From IMG/VR virus record IMGVR_UViG_3300042884_000120, positions 1-25,314 of that record: a stretch of DNA of 25,314 bases; one strand, 5' to 3'. Positions 8,296-14,855 of the stretch are shown in pieces. Made by a program: the position numbers and the translations under genes. Under the pieces are notes generated by a model. That model searched no databases. It had not been told where the DNA came from and saw only the letters and a program-made list of their open reading frames with translations. The stretch is from a virus. How positions within the stretch are numbered: the first letter of the stretch is position 1; each line of letters starts with the position of its first letter.

Positions 8296-8639
8296 TCTAT
8301 GCAGTCGATTAGGTTAATCACTCCAATATCTTCAGCATCGGCATTGCTGTTCACTACCGAGAAGGTGATGCAAGTGTATTCAACCTCGCAGATGGTGAAC
8401 ACCTCACAGCCTCTTAGGCTGATCGTATAGCCTTGCAGTGGATCGATCTTCGCACCGACAATGGTAAGCATTCCATCTTCATCTGATTCGCTGCCGTAGA
8501 AGGTTTGAATCTTGCCCGTTGCATTGTGCTTGATGTCTACCACATAAGTAGCATCGGCAGGCACTACTCCGAAGGTGATCCCCTCGTTACAGTAGTCTAC
8601 AATTATTCCAGAATCAAAGCAAGGAGAACACACGCTCAT
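8289..8639 (-). CDS. Small beta-rich protein following terminase
   Basis: This 116-aa protein follows the large terminase. I place the start at ATG 8639, which forms an ATGA overlap with the terminase stop; an upstream non-ATG start at 8681 lies wholly within terminase coding sequence. The protein has paired cysteines (MSVCSPC) and an Ig-like all-beta appearance (ATYVVDIKHNATGKIQTF, GYTISLRG) and ends DCIEC. It may be a virion decoration or adaptor protein, but no family was recognised. It occupies the place where a portal gene would be expected. Confidence 0.55.
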   Translation of the reverse strand: MSVCSPCFDSGIIVDYCNEGITFGVVPADATYVVDIKHNATGKIQTFYGSESDEDGMLTIVGAKIDPLQGYTISLRGCEVFTICEVEYTCITFSVVNSNADAEDIGVINLIDCIEC

Positions 8640-9954
8640 AAGTATCGCTTTAGTATTGCGTTTACAAAGTAACGAAAACAATCTAAAAAGTCGGCTCGCT
8701 CTGCGATGTTTTTACGATTGCTTTTTATGATGCCACCATTGGCATCGCATTGCACTTGCTTGGCATCGAATACAAAGCCCTTGCAGCGTTTGGAGTTGGC
8801 ACGAATATCCAACCGCCTTAGTGCTGCGTTACAATCGATCCTGCTGTTGTAGTGGGTAGGGTTTGCAGGAATCATAAACTGAGAATCGGATAACCTCAAC
8901 CTCCGCTTGATCTGAGTATAGGCAGATGAGTTATCTCGCTGCTGCACTGTGCCACCCTTTCCCATTGCATCGCCCGTTATCCTGATCAAGCCCATCGGAA
9001 TGCTCAGTGCTTCCACTGCATCGCAGAAAGCATCAACGCTGCCCTTGTCGATCTTGATCTCATCCACCACTATCGCACCCCTGCCCACTTGCTGGATGAC
9101 CAAAGCACATAACGGGTTAATGTTGAAATCGACTGAAACGAACACTGGCAAGTTAGGATTGAGTTGGATGCTATCATCGATGTGCCTGTCATCGTTCCAC
9201 TCATACAAGAACGGGTTAGCCACATCATCGGCAATGTCCCAATCGCCCTCAACGAATCTTTGGTATTGGATCGGAGGTAGTTCCTTCAGCGATTCAAGGT
9301 ACTCGATAGGGATGTATGGGTTGTCAGTAATCTTCGATGGGATGTAACTCCATCGGTCTGGCAAGGTGTTGCTGCGATACTTCTCATAGATGATTGTCTT
9401 AACCCAATTGTTCGATGGGTTGCAAGTTGCCAAGCAAACGATGGGAGGCTTGCCCTGTGCCTTATTCCAACTGCCGATCCTTTCCTGCACCTTGTAGAAG
9501 GTTGGCTCTTGCAGTTCGTTGACTTCATCCAGCCCAGCACCGTTAACTTCCAAGCCCCTGAATCGATTGAGTTCTTTATCATCGTCATAACTCTCAGCCA
9601 TAAAGATCAACTCGCTGCCGTTAATAAACTCAACGACCTGAGTTTCCCGATTCCAAGACTTGACATATTTTTCAATGCCCTCAGAAAGAATTGAAGTGAA
9701 CGATGGAAATGTTGTCCGCTTTAGATCAGGCAGGCTCTTGCGTATAATTACCCATCGGCTGCGAGGGTATTGCAAAGCCAAGTAAGTGAATGTCATCAGC
9801 AGCCAATAAGTTTTGCCACCACGTTAATCTTGCCCCCTCGCATTGCTGGGAGGGGCTAACCTCGTATAGCACCACCGAAAACAACCACTCGGTAGTTTCC
9901 GTTGATAGCCATATCGTAGGCTTTAGTTTGTGTTGGCGTTAGAGTAAAGTTCAT
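8636..9954 (-). CDS. terL: Terminase large subunit, interrupted in the P-loop by 41 nt
   Basis: ATPase-nuclease that packages phage DNA into the procapsid. The gene is in two pieces: 9954-9859 (32 codons, ending FGGAIRG on GGT, followed at once by TAG) and 9817-8636 (393 aa). Joined, they give 425 aa with an intact Walker A, FGGAIRGGKT, at residues 26-35. Walker B is GAGLDE (Asp129, Glu130) and the coupling motif is TCNPS (163-167). The nuclease acidic residues are Asp262 (VSVDFN), Asp315 (TGDA) and Asp408/411 near the C-terminus. Nothing else looks degraded. Neither piece alone has a complete P-loop: translation from ATG 9796 lacks the Walker lysine. An in-frame TAA at 9824-9826 blocks any upstream extension of the second piece. 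Joining by ribosome bypassing is the leading idea. The start lies 12 bp after the small subunit stop, and the end overlaps the next gene as ATGA. Confidence 0.9.
9818..9858 (-). other. 41-nt interruption of terL with hairpin (candidate translational bypass gap)
   Basis: On the minus strand the gap starts with TAG (9858-9856), directly after the GGT codon 9861-9859. It contains the hairpin CCCCTC (9855-9850) / GAGGGG (9839-9834) with a 10-nt loop, then TAA in the resuming frame (9826-9824), and ends with CGT GGT. GGT 9820-9818 matches the take-off codon, and the next codon GGC resumes terminase as GKTYW. Both edges carry ACG[A/T]GGT, an imperfect 7-nt direct repeat. At 41 nt the gap is far too small for a group I or II intron or an intein. 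It matches the T4 gene 60 pattern (glycine take-off codon, immediate UAG, gap hairpin, identical landing codon) in arrangement, not in sequence. Confidence 0.75.
9834..9855 (-). repeat. GC-rich inverted repeat inside the terL gap
   Basis: There are six perfect pairs (CCCCTC/GAGGGG) around the loop CCAGCAATGC. An alternative register pairs GCCCC (starting with the G of the TAG stop) with GGGGC and bulges one G. A hairpin just 3' of a take-off codon is what stimulates bypassing in T4 gene 60. The AGGGGG on the 3' arm could also base-pair with the 16S rRNA 3' end upstream of the landing codon. Confidence 0.7.
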
Positions 9955-9966
9955 AGTTTCAATTTT

Positions 9967-10404
9967 TTATTCATCGGCTTTGTCTTTTATCTCTGTGCGG
10001 ATGATCACCAAAGGCTCGGTGGTGTTGATTGTGCTTTCACCGTTGTTGCTCCATCTACCTCGCTGCCTATTCGATAGCCAGTGCTTCGCTGCTGCGGTGT
10101 CCGATGGTAGCTGCTTGTGAAGTTTAACGATCTCGCCATCCTTAGTAACTGCCTCCTCCACTATCGTAACTCCTAACGCTCGCTCATACATCGACCTTGC
10201 TACTTTGGCATCTGCATCCTCCTTCCCACGCATTAATGACTCTAAAAAGGTGGGATGGTCGTGCTTCCAATTATTGATTGTTGCCTCGCAAATCTCAAAT
10301 GCTGCTGCTATCTGCACATCACTAAGCCCAAGCAATGCGAGATTGAATGCTCTCTCATCGTGATCAGGTGTGTAGTCTGTTGGTCTGCCTAACTTCTTTT
10401 TCAT
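9967..10404 (-). CDS. terS: Terminase small subunit
   Basis: This 145-aa DNA-recognition subunit recruits the packaging motor. The N-terminus has the usual GRPTDYTPDHDERAFNLALLG followed by a helix-turn-helix (LSDVQIAAAFEICEATINNWKHDHP, about 31-55). Next comes the FLESLMRGKEDADAKVARSMYERALG helix and then LPSDTAAAKHWLSNRQRGRW (about 99-118), a combination typical of small terminases. It directly precedes the large subunit and overlaps the small upstream gene as ATGA, so the three are one unit. Confidence 0.9.
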   Translation of the reverse strand: MKKKLGRPTDYTPDHDERAFNLALLGLSDVQIAAAFEICEATINNWKHDHPTFLESLMRGKEDADAKVARSMYERALGVTIVEEAVTKDGEIVKLHKQLPSDTAAAKHWLSNRQRGRWSNNGESTINTTEPLVIIRTEIKDKADE

Positions 10405-10541
10405 TTTGCTCTTGCTTTGCGATACTTGTCTGCTTCCGCATAGGCGATGGCAACTGCTTGATCTTGATTGTAGCCTTCGCTTATTAGCTTGCGGATGTTC
10501 ATCTGAATTATCTGATCTGAATCCCCTTGAAATAATGGCAT
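10401..10541 (-). CDS. Small protein upstream of terS
   Basis: This 46-aa protein (ATG 10541, TGA 10403-10401) begins MPLFQGDSDQIIQMNIRKLI, continues ISEGYNQDQAVAIAYAEADK and ends KYRKARAK. Very small helical basic proteins of the type MP-x-I-x-G... with a Q-A-x-AIAxxxA segment are widespread near phage terminase genes; their function is unknown. It is coupled to terS by an ATGA overlap. Confidence 0.68.
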   Translation of the reverse strand: MPLFQGDSDQIIQMNIRKLISEGYNQDQAVAIAYAEADKYRKARAK

Positions 10542-10560
10542 AGCTTTAATGTTTATTGAC

Positions 10561-10932
10561 CTACAAAGATATTAAACTATCTACAAACTCTGATTCTCTT
10601 AGCTTGTTGATGTTCTGCCCGATGTCAACCATCTTCTTATACTGCGATGGATAGATGACAAGCCGTCTGAGTTTACCTTCAATGTACGCCATTGTGGTAT
10701 AGATCTCATTCCCATCCCGATCTTCTGCATTGACTAAGATGCCGAAGTTATATTGTGGCTGATCGGTTGGCATAATTACCTTGTTGGTATTGATAAACAT
10801 CTTAAGGTCTTTATGCGTTACCGCCACCGCTACATCATATTCCCAACTTGCTCGACTGAGATAACCGAAGTAGAAGTAGTTACCTTCCATCATTGCATCA
10901 ATGAAGATGCCTGCCCTGATTCTGATTGTCAT
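10561..10932 (-). CDS. Hypothetical protein
   Basis: A 123-aa protein starting MTIRIRAGIFIDAMM. I take ATG 10932, two bases after the upstream stop, in preference to TTG 10938. It is mixed alpha/beta, with YFYFGYLSR and RLVIYPSQYKKM segments, and has no recognised domain, signal or membrane segment. It is part of the run of accessory genes between replication and packaging. Confidence 0.55.
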   Translation of the reverse strand: MTIRIRAGIFIDAMMEGNYFYFGYLSRASWEYDVAVAVTHKDLKMFINTNKVIMPTDQPQYNFGILVNAEDRDGNEIYTTMAYIEGKLRRLVIYPSQYKKMVDIGQNINKLRESEFVDSLISL

Positions 10933-10934
10933 CT

Positions 10935-11291
10935 TCAAACAAGATATTTAACTGATCTGAATGCCATCACATTGCTCTGGTTATACAAGTCGATGCAGTA
11001 TTCAATCACTGCCGTTATGCTCATCATAAATGCCTCCTCTGGCGTGTCTGCTCCGTAGGCTTCATCCTTCGGCAGCCAAGTGTTATCTGATACTACTTCG
11101 CCCTCCCTGATGAAGATACCATTGAGCAGAGTGCTGTTGCCCAAGTATGGCTCTGTTGTAAATTCAAGATCGAACTCCTCACGCAGGAATGCACGCAGAC
11201 AATCTTTGCCATTGTAGCCGATCTCTTTTAGTTTGCTCATCTCGTCATCGGTGAGCAGTAAATTAAGTTGGTTGCTGTTTAACTGTTTCAT
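10935..11291 (-). CDS. Hypothetical protein
   Basis: A 118-aa acidic protein that starts with a helical MKQLNSNQLNLLLTDDEMSKLKEIGYNGKD-type region. It has a central acidic strand region (FDLEFTTEPYLG) and the segment NTWLPKDEAYGADTPEEAF, followed by a helix. No family was recognised. The start overlaps the upstream gene as ATGA and ATG 10932 follows its stop by two bases, so it is translationally linked to both neighbours. Confidence 0.58.
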   Translation of the reverse strand: MKQLNSNQLNLLLTDDEMSKLKEIGYNGKDCLRAFLREEFDLEFTTEPYLGNSTLLNGIFIREGEVVSDNTWLPKDEAYGADTPEEAFMMSITAVIEYCIDLYNQSNVMAFRSVKYLV

Positions 11292-11500
11292 TGTTCAGGT
11301 TGCTCGGTGAATGTATAAGTGTAGTATTGTTCTCCAAGTTCAAGTCCATCAAGTGCGCCTTCGTTAAAGGTTTCTATTAGATGATACTTCTCCATTTCTT
11401 TGGCTTGGTCGAACAAGTCCAAAAAGTACGGACCAATTTCGCTGCTTAGTTTTTTGCTGATGGCTTCTTGCAACCACTCAACTGCTGTCTGCTTGCTCAT
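11288..11500 (-). CDS. Small acidic phage protein (TAVEWL type)
   Basis: A 70-aa protein starting MSKQTAVEWLQEAI. It continues with DLFDQAKEMEK and FNEGALDGL and ends with a GEQYYTYTF motif. Proteins with TAVEWL...QAKEME...EQYY are frequent in Bacteroidota phages and have no assigned function. Two bases separate it from the upstream gene, and it overlaps the downstream one as ATGA. Confidence 0.65.
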   Translation of the reverse strand: MSKQTAVEWLQEAISKKLSSEIGPYFLDLFDQAKEMEKYHLIETFNEGALDGLELGEQYYTYTFTEQPEQ

Positions 11501-11502
11501 TG

Positions 11503-11886
11503 TTAGAATTGTGAATAGGTGTCGATGCGCTTCTTAACGGTGTCGATGAATCGCTCCATCATTGCCGAATAGTAACTATTAAAATCTGAATGACCTTCTT
11601 TGTTCGCTTCAAACAGCACGTACAAGGCTGCTCTCAATCTTTGGCTCGGTGTCTTGCTGCCCATCTCCGCTGCATCGATCTTCATTGCTTCAAGTAGCTG
11701 CTCATCGTTGTAGTTGAACTGCTCGCCCTTGAATGCCATCACTCCTACACCGCCCATCCAATGATTTATAAGTTCGGTCATTTGCTCTGGTGAAAGTTCC
11801 TGAGTGCCGATGCTGATCTTGATGGTCTTATCTCGCCTCGTTGCCACCGATTCGATGGCGCAAGGTATTGTCATTAACTTTGTCAT
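11503..11886 (-). CDS. Conserved phage hypothetical (TPSQRLRAALYVL type)
   Basis: This 127-aa, mostly helical protein carries KTPSQRLRAALYVLFEANKEG at about 78-98 and a closing helix YYSAMMERFIDTVKKRID. The TPSQRLR...LYVL signature is common in small proteins of phages and prophages whose function is unknown. ATG 11886 gives a 59-bp overlap with the upstream gene; a second Met at position 5 would shorten this little. No membrane segment or signal is present. Confidence 0.65.
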   Translation of the reverse strand: MTKLMTIPCAIESVATRRDKTIKISIGTQELSPEQMTELINHWMGGVGVMAFKGEQFNYNDEQLLEAMKIDAAEMGSKTPSQRLRAALYVLFEANKEGHSDFNSYYSAMMERFIDTVKKRIDTYSQF

Positions 11887-12055
11887 TTTGCTGCTGCTGT
11901 ATTACGTTCATTAGGTACTTCTTCACTATCTCCCTGATGGCTTGCTTATGGCTGGCAGGCACTCTAAATGTAATGTTCTCGGTCTGCTCTCCATACTTCG
12001 ACTTCGTGCCTGCATTCGCCCTGTAACCGCCCCTTGCTTTTTTACTGACTTCCAT
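11828..12055 (-). CDS. Small ribbon-helix-helix-like DNA-binding protein
   Basis: A 75-aa protein starting MEVSKKARGGYRANAGTKSK. It has the GGYRxNAGxKxKYGE lead-in, followed by ITFRVPASHKQAIREIVKKYL, a strand-helix pattern like MetJ/Arc-type RHH proteins. A TATCTTTG -7 box ends only four bases before ATG 12055, so this gene is probably translated from a leaderless or near-leaderless message. It heads the accessory operon towards terS and could be its regulator; that role is inference. Confidence 0.6.
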   Translation of the reverse strand: MEVSKKARGGYRANAGTKSKYGEQTENITFRVPASHKQAIREIVKKYLMNVIQQQQNDKVNDNTLRHRIGGNEAR

Positions 12056-12059
12056 TGCA

Positions 12060-12067
12060 CAAAGATA
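12060..12067 (-). promoter_or_regulatory. -7 box TATCTTTG, four bases from the start codon
   Basis: The minus strand reads TATCTTTG, followed by TGCA and then ATG at 12055. A TTG sits 25 bases upstream, at 12092, in an AATCAAA-containing context similar to the promoters before 12431 and 19514. With Bacteroidota start points a few bases after this box, the message would begin at or next to the ATG. Confidence 0.55.
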
Positions 12068-12097
12068 GTGATTATTTGATTGTGTATTGCAAGTTAG

Positions 12098-12262
12098 TTA
12101 AAGTCCTGATATTTTATAAGAAAAAAGTTGATTCGCTTTTGATCTATTATAGCCGAATACATTAGCATAATACTTTTCGGCTTCTTTGAATGATTCAAAG
12201 CGGTTAGTCGTTACGTGAATCAACCCGTAGCGACCAACCTTGTAGAGATTAAATAAAGCCAT
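12098..12262 (-). CDS. Small hypothetical protein
   Basis: A 54-aa basic, aromatic-rich protein beginning MALFNLYKVGRYGLIHV and ending QLFSYKISGL. It starts inside the end of the previous gene (14-bp overlap), the usual arrangement here. It fills what would otherwise be a 193-bp gap. The FKEAEKYY helix after two short strands suggests a small folded protein; no family was recognised. Confidence 0.6.
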   Translation of the reverse strand: MALFNLYKVGRYGLIHVTTNRFESFKEAEKYYANVFGYNRSKANQLFSYKISGL

Positions 12263-12431
12263 TAGACAAACCTTGTTTTAATTCTTGAATCTTTGACTGA
12301 TAAAGTTCGATCTTGTGAGTATATCTAAGATCTTCTGAGATATTCATTTCTCTTGCAATAAGTGTTTGCAACTTAACGATTTCAGAATTGATTTCGATTG
12401 CGATTTCTGGAGTGATTGTGATTGAGATCAT
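12249..12431 (-). CDS. Small coiled-coil hypothetical protein
   Basis: A 60-aa protein from ATG 12431, MISITITPEIA. It is largely a helical hairpin (INSEIVKLQTLIAREM, then IELYQSKIQELKQGL). The frame stays open upstream to 12497, but that stretch is the 73-nt promoter-leader shared with the gene at 19514, so I reject the longer start. The gene is expressed from that promoter. Function unknown. Confidence 0.65.
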   Translation of the reverse strand: MISITITPEIAIEINSEIVKLQTLIAREMNISEDLRYTHKIELYQSKIQELKQGLSNGFI

Positions 12432-12501
12432 AGCTTGAATAGGTTTGAATTGTGAATTATTGTTCAGCAAATATAGAAACCTTTTTTGATTCTGCAATAC
12501 A
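12429..12501 (-). promoter_or_regulatory. Promoter and leader, copy A of a 73-nt module
   Basis: The minus strand has TTG at 12497-12495, 22 bases from there to TATATTTG (12475-12468), then a leader of about 37 nt. The leader ends CAATTCAAACCTATTCAAGC directly before ATG 12431. The same 73-nt arrangement, without gaps, lies before ATG 19514. Conservation includes the -33 region (GCAGAATCAAAA) and the last 20-plus bases of the leader. Confidence 0.8.
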
Positions 12502-12516
12502 TAATCAAATTATTTT

Positions 12517-12696
12517 TTATTTATTTTTTTTAACGCCAAACACCAGAGCATTGATGATCCCATCCCGATCTCTGCTGGCTGCAAGTTTCGGGAAGTGATA
12601 GATAAGTTCTTCATCGGTTAATTGATTGAGTTTAACTAATAACATCAGGCTCTTTGGAGTTACCTCAACAGATTGGTCAGAATGGATTATCGTCAT
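12517..12696 (-). CDS. Small hypothetical protein after the helicase gene
   Basis: A 59-aa protein beginning MTIIHSDQSVEVTPKSLMLL. It contains VKLNQLTDEELIYHFPKL and ends in a lysine-rich LVFGVKKNK. The start lies 20 bp inside the end of the helicase gene. It may be a small accessory factor of the replication module, but nothing in the sequence gives a function. Confidence 0.6.
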   Translation of the reverse strand: MTIIHSDQSVEVTPKSLMLLVKLNQLTDEELIYHFPKLAASRDRDGIINALVFGVKKNK

Positions 12697-14080
12697 TGAA
12701 TTGATTTGATTGGAAGTTAAATGCAGTTGATTCGATTGCCACTGGAAGGTAGGAACTCATCGGCTCTTGATTGGCATCGTAGAAGTTGGTGATGGTTTCG
12801 TTATTCCTGAACTCCACAGTTCCGGTAGATCCCTGCCGATGCTTTTCAAATAAGTAGAATGTTTCGTTGGTGTATGGCTTGCCATCATCGTTGGATAAGT
12901 TGTAGTATGATGGTCGATAAACAAAGCACACAGTATCGGCATCCTGCTCCAATGATCCTGATTCTCTCAGGTCGGATAGCATCGGCTTCTTATCTGCCCT
13001 TTGCTCAACTTGTCGATTAAGTTGGCACAGTGCAATGATTGGGATGGCAAGTTCTTTCTGTGCTGCCTTTAGCGTTCTGCTGATCTCTGCTACTTCTGCC
13101 TCCCGATTGCCACCCCTGAAGCCTTCCAATGTCATCAACTGCAAGTAGTCGATTATTACCCACTTACACAGCCCCTTTCTGACTTGCTGCCTAATTACCC
13201 TGATGGCTTCGTGAACTCCGCATCTTGGCTTGTCGTAGATGGTGAATGGCATCTTTTCAACTTCACCAATGGTCGATTCAAAAACGTGAAGTTCTGGTTG
13301 GTTAAGGCTGCCATCCCTTAATCTTTTGGAGTCGATGCTGCCCGTTGCATTTTGCAGGATCAATCGCTGACAAAGTTGTGAAGGGTTCATTTCAAGGTTG
13401 AAGTAGATCCCTGCTTCTTTGGATTGGATGCCGTGAAACAATGCCAGTGCAGTCTTGCCCATCGATGGTCTGCCTGCCAAGATGATAAACTCAGGCTGCC
13501 ATCCACCCGTAAATCTATTGAGTGCAGTAAGCCCTGTGTTCACTCCGCTTGTCTTGCCTTGTCGATTTAGTTCCTGCCGTCTGAAGTATGCCTCCCGTTC
13601 GTCCTTGACAAGATCGGCAGTGGTGATGATATTGGAAACGGTCATACCGGTATCCATAAGTTCGTTAAGTCGCTTGACCATCTCCGATGCTGTAACCTCT
13701 GCATCGTGCCGATCATAAAGACCTATTGACTCCTCAGTGATTATCTGATGTATTTGAGATTTAAGGTAGGTATTTCTAAGTTCAAGAAGGATGGCTTCGT
13801 GAGGCTCAAAGAATCCTGATGTGATCTTGTCAAGTGATTTGCTGATTGTGATTATATCGGCAGTGTCCAGAACTTTGGCGATCTTATTCTCTTGATTAAG
13901 GAAGGTGATGTCGATTGGTTGTTTCTTTTGGTTGAGAGATTTGATGATGTCAAATGCTTTCTTGTATCTGTCATTGGTGAAGTATTCACTTTTTAGTTGA
14001 ACGATGATCTCGTCCTTGTGCTGGTTGGAAGATAGCAAGATGGCGATCATCTTCTCTTCAAGTTCTTGGGATGTTATCAT
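12677..14080 (-). CDS. dnaB: Replicative DNA helicase (DnaB type)
   Basis: A 467-aa hexameric 5'-3' helicase for phage replication. The N-terminal helical domain (about 1-145) is followed by a RecA-like ATPase core. This has TGLTALNRFTGGWQP, Walker A GRPSMGKT (203-210) and the YFNLEM segment. Walker B is WVIIDYLQLM (Asp311), then CQLNRQVEQR (352-361) and LSDLRESGSLEQDAD (368-382), all hallmarks of DnaB. The length is normal. The start overlaps the upstream replication protein as ATGA, as expected for a loader or initiator and helicase pair. Confidence 0.95.
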   Translation of the reverse strand: MITSQELEEKMIAILLSSNQHKDEIIVQLKSEYFTNDRYKKAFDIIKSLNQKKQPIDITFLNQENKIAKVLDTADIITISKSLDKITSGFFEPHEAILLELRNTYLKSQIHQIITEESIGLYDRHDAEVTASEMVKRLNELMDTGMTVSNIITTADLVKDEREAYFRRQELNRQGKTSGVNTGLTALNRFTGGWQPEFIILAGRPSMGKTALALFHGIQSKEAGIYFNLEMNPSQLCQRLILQNATGSIDSKRLRDGSLNQPELHVFESTIGEVEKMPFTIYDKPRCGVHEAIRVIRQQVRKGLCKWVIIDYLQLMTLEGFRGGNREAEVAEISRTLKAAQKELAIPIIALCQLNRQVEQRADKKPMLSDLRESGSLEQDADTVCFVYRPSYYNLSNDDGKPYTNETFYLFEKHRQGSTGTVEFRNNETITNFYDANQEPMSSYLPVAIESTAFNFQSNQFNDDNPF

Positions 14081-14844
14081 TTGTAATGCTCTGTTGATGA
14101 TCTACTAAATTGGATTTGTTGAGGTTTGGAGTTGGCAGATTGGCTCTTTCGATCCCACACTATGCCGATCCAATTATTCATAACTGGCTCTTGCAGGAGT
14201 TCTATTGCCTTGCCTTTATCTGCCCCACACTCTTTTCTAATTTTGGAAGATAGAAGTATTATAGCGTTTTTAGTTGCAGGTTTTTTGATTGTGATGCGAT
14301 GCTTAAGATAATCATTGAAGGCTTTGTTGACTTCAGGATCTTTGAATATTGATAGCTGATCTACTTCATTAGGCTTTTTGAATTGGTAGCTCATCTCAAG
14401 TCTATCGAAATTGAAGGTCGGTATTGATTCGATAGAATCATTAATGTCTTTTATATCTTCTATGTCTTTACTGTCTTTAATAGTCTTATGAATATGGGAT
14501 GTGCTTTGGTACTGCTTAGGTACTTGCTTTGGTACTGCTTTGGTATTTGCTTTGGTATTTTTTACCAACCCAATTACATTAGCAGTGTATTGATTTGAAC
14601 TTGGTTTTATCATCTCAACAAGACCAAATTCGACAAGTTGATCTAAATGCTTTTTGTATGTTTTGTAATTTCCAATTCCAACACAATTCATTATCTGAGT
14701 TGATGTGATGGTGAATGTTTCTTTCCAGTGCAGATCGTTTGCAAGTCGTAAAAGATAGAAGTACATCCCCGCCAATGTCGGGCTGTGTTTATCTGAATTG
14801 GTATCTGCCCAATTCCAATAAAAAGCAAAGTATTCAAACATCAT
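14077..14844 (-). CDS. Winged-helix replication initiator/helicase loader-like protein
   Basis: This 255-aa protein is encoded directly before and overlapping the helicase gene. The N-terminus (about 1-95) looks like a winged helix (MMFEYFAFYWNWAD, ...STQIMNCVGIGNYKTYKKHLDQLVEFGLVEMI). It is followed by a low-complexity linker with NTKA and VPKQ tandem repeats and a KD/ED-rich stretch. A C-terminal helical domain (about 160-240, containing NAIILLSSKI and NNWIGIVWDR) resembles DnaD/DnaT-type helicase-loading domains. I chose ATG 14844, 10 bases after the GGGA, in preference to TTG 14853. It is the first gene after the structured RNA at 14856-14969 and may be controlled by it. Confidence 0.75.
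   Translation of the reverse strand: MMFEYFAFYWNWADTNSDKHSPTLAGMYFYLLRLANDLHWKETFTITSTQIMNCVGIGNYKTYKKHLDQLVEFGLVEMIKPSSNQYTANVIGLVKNTKANTKAVPKQVPKQYQSTSHIHKTIKDSKDIEDIKDINDSIESIPTFNFDRLEMSYQFKKPNEVDQLSIFKDPEVNKAFNDYLKHRITIKKPATKNAIILLSSKIRKECGADKGKAIELLQEPVMNNWIGIVWDRKSQSANSKPQQIQFSRSSTEHYK
14505..14566 (-). repeat. Short tandem repeats in the linker of the replication protein
   Basis: Repeats of about 10-13 bp of the type tgctttggtac (+ strand) encode NTKA, NTKA, VPKQ, VPKQ in a flexible linker. Such repeats can change in copy number by slippage without breaking the fold on either side. Confidence 0.6.
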
Positions 14845-14855
14845 AATTCCCAAAC

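Noticed and set aside
8949-9347. 132-codon + strand frame opposite terL
   Set aside because: It is antisense to conserved terminase coding sequence and has no start signals or recognisable motif.
9818-9858. terL interruption as a self-splicing intron or intein
   Set aside because: At 41 nt it is far below the size of any group I or II intron or intein, and none of their conserved parts can be seen.
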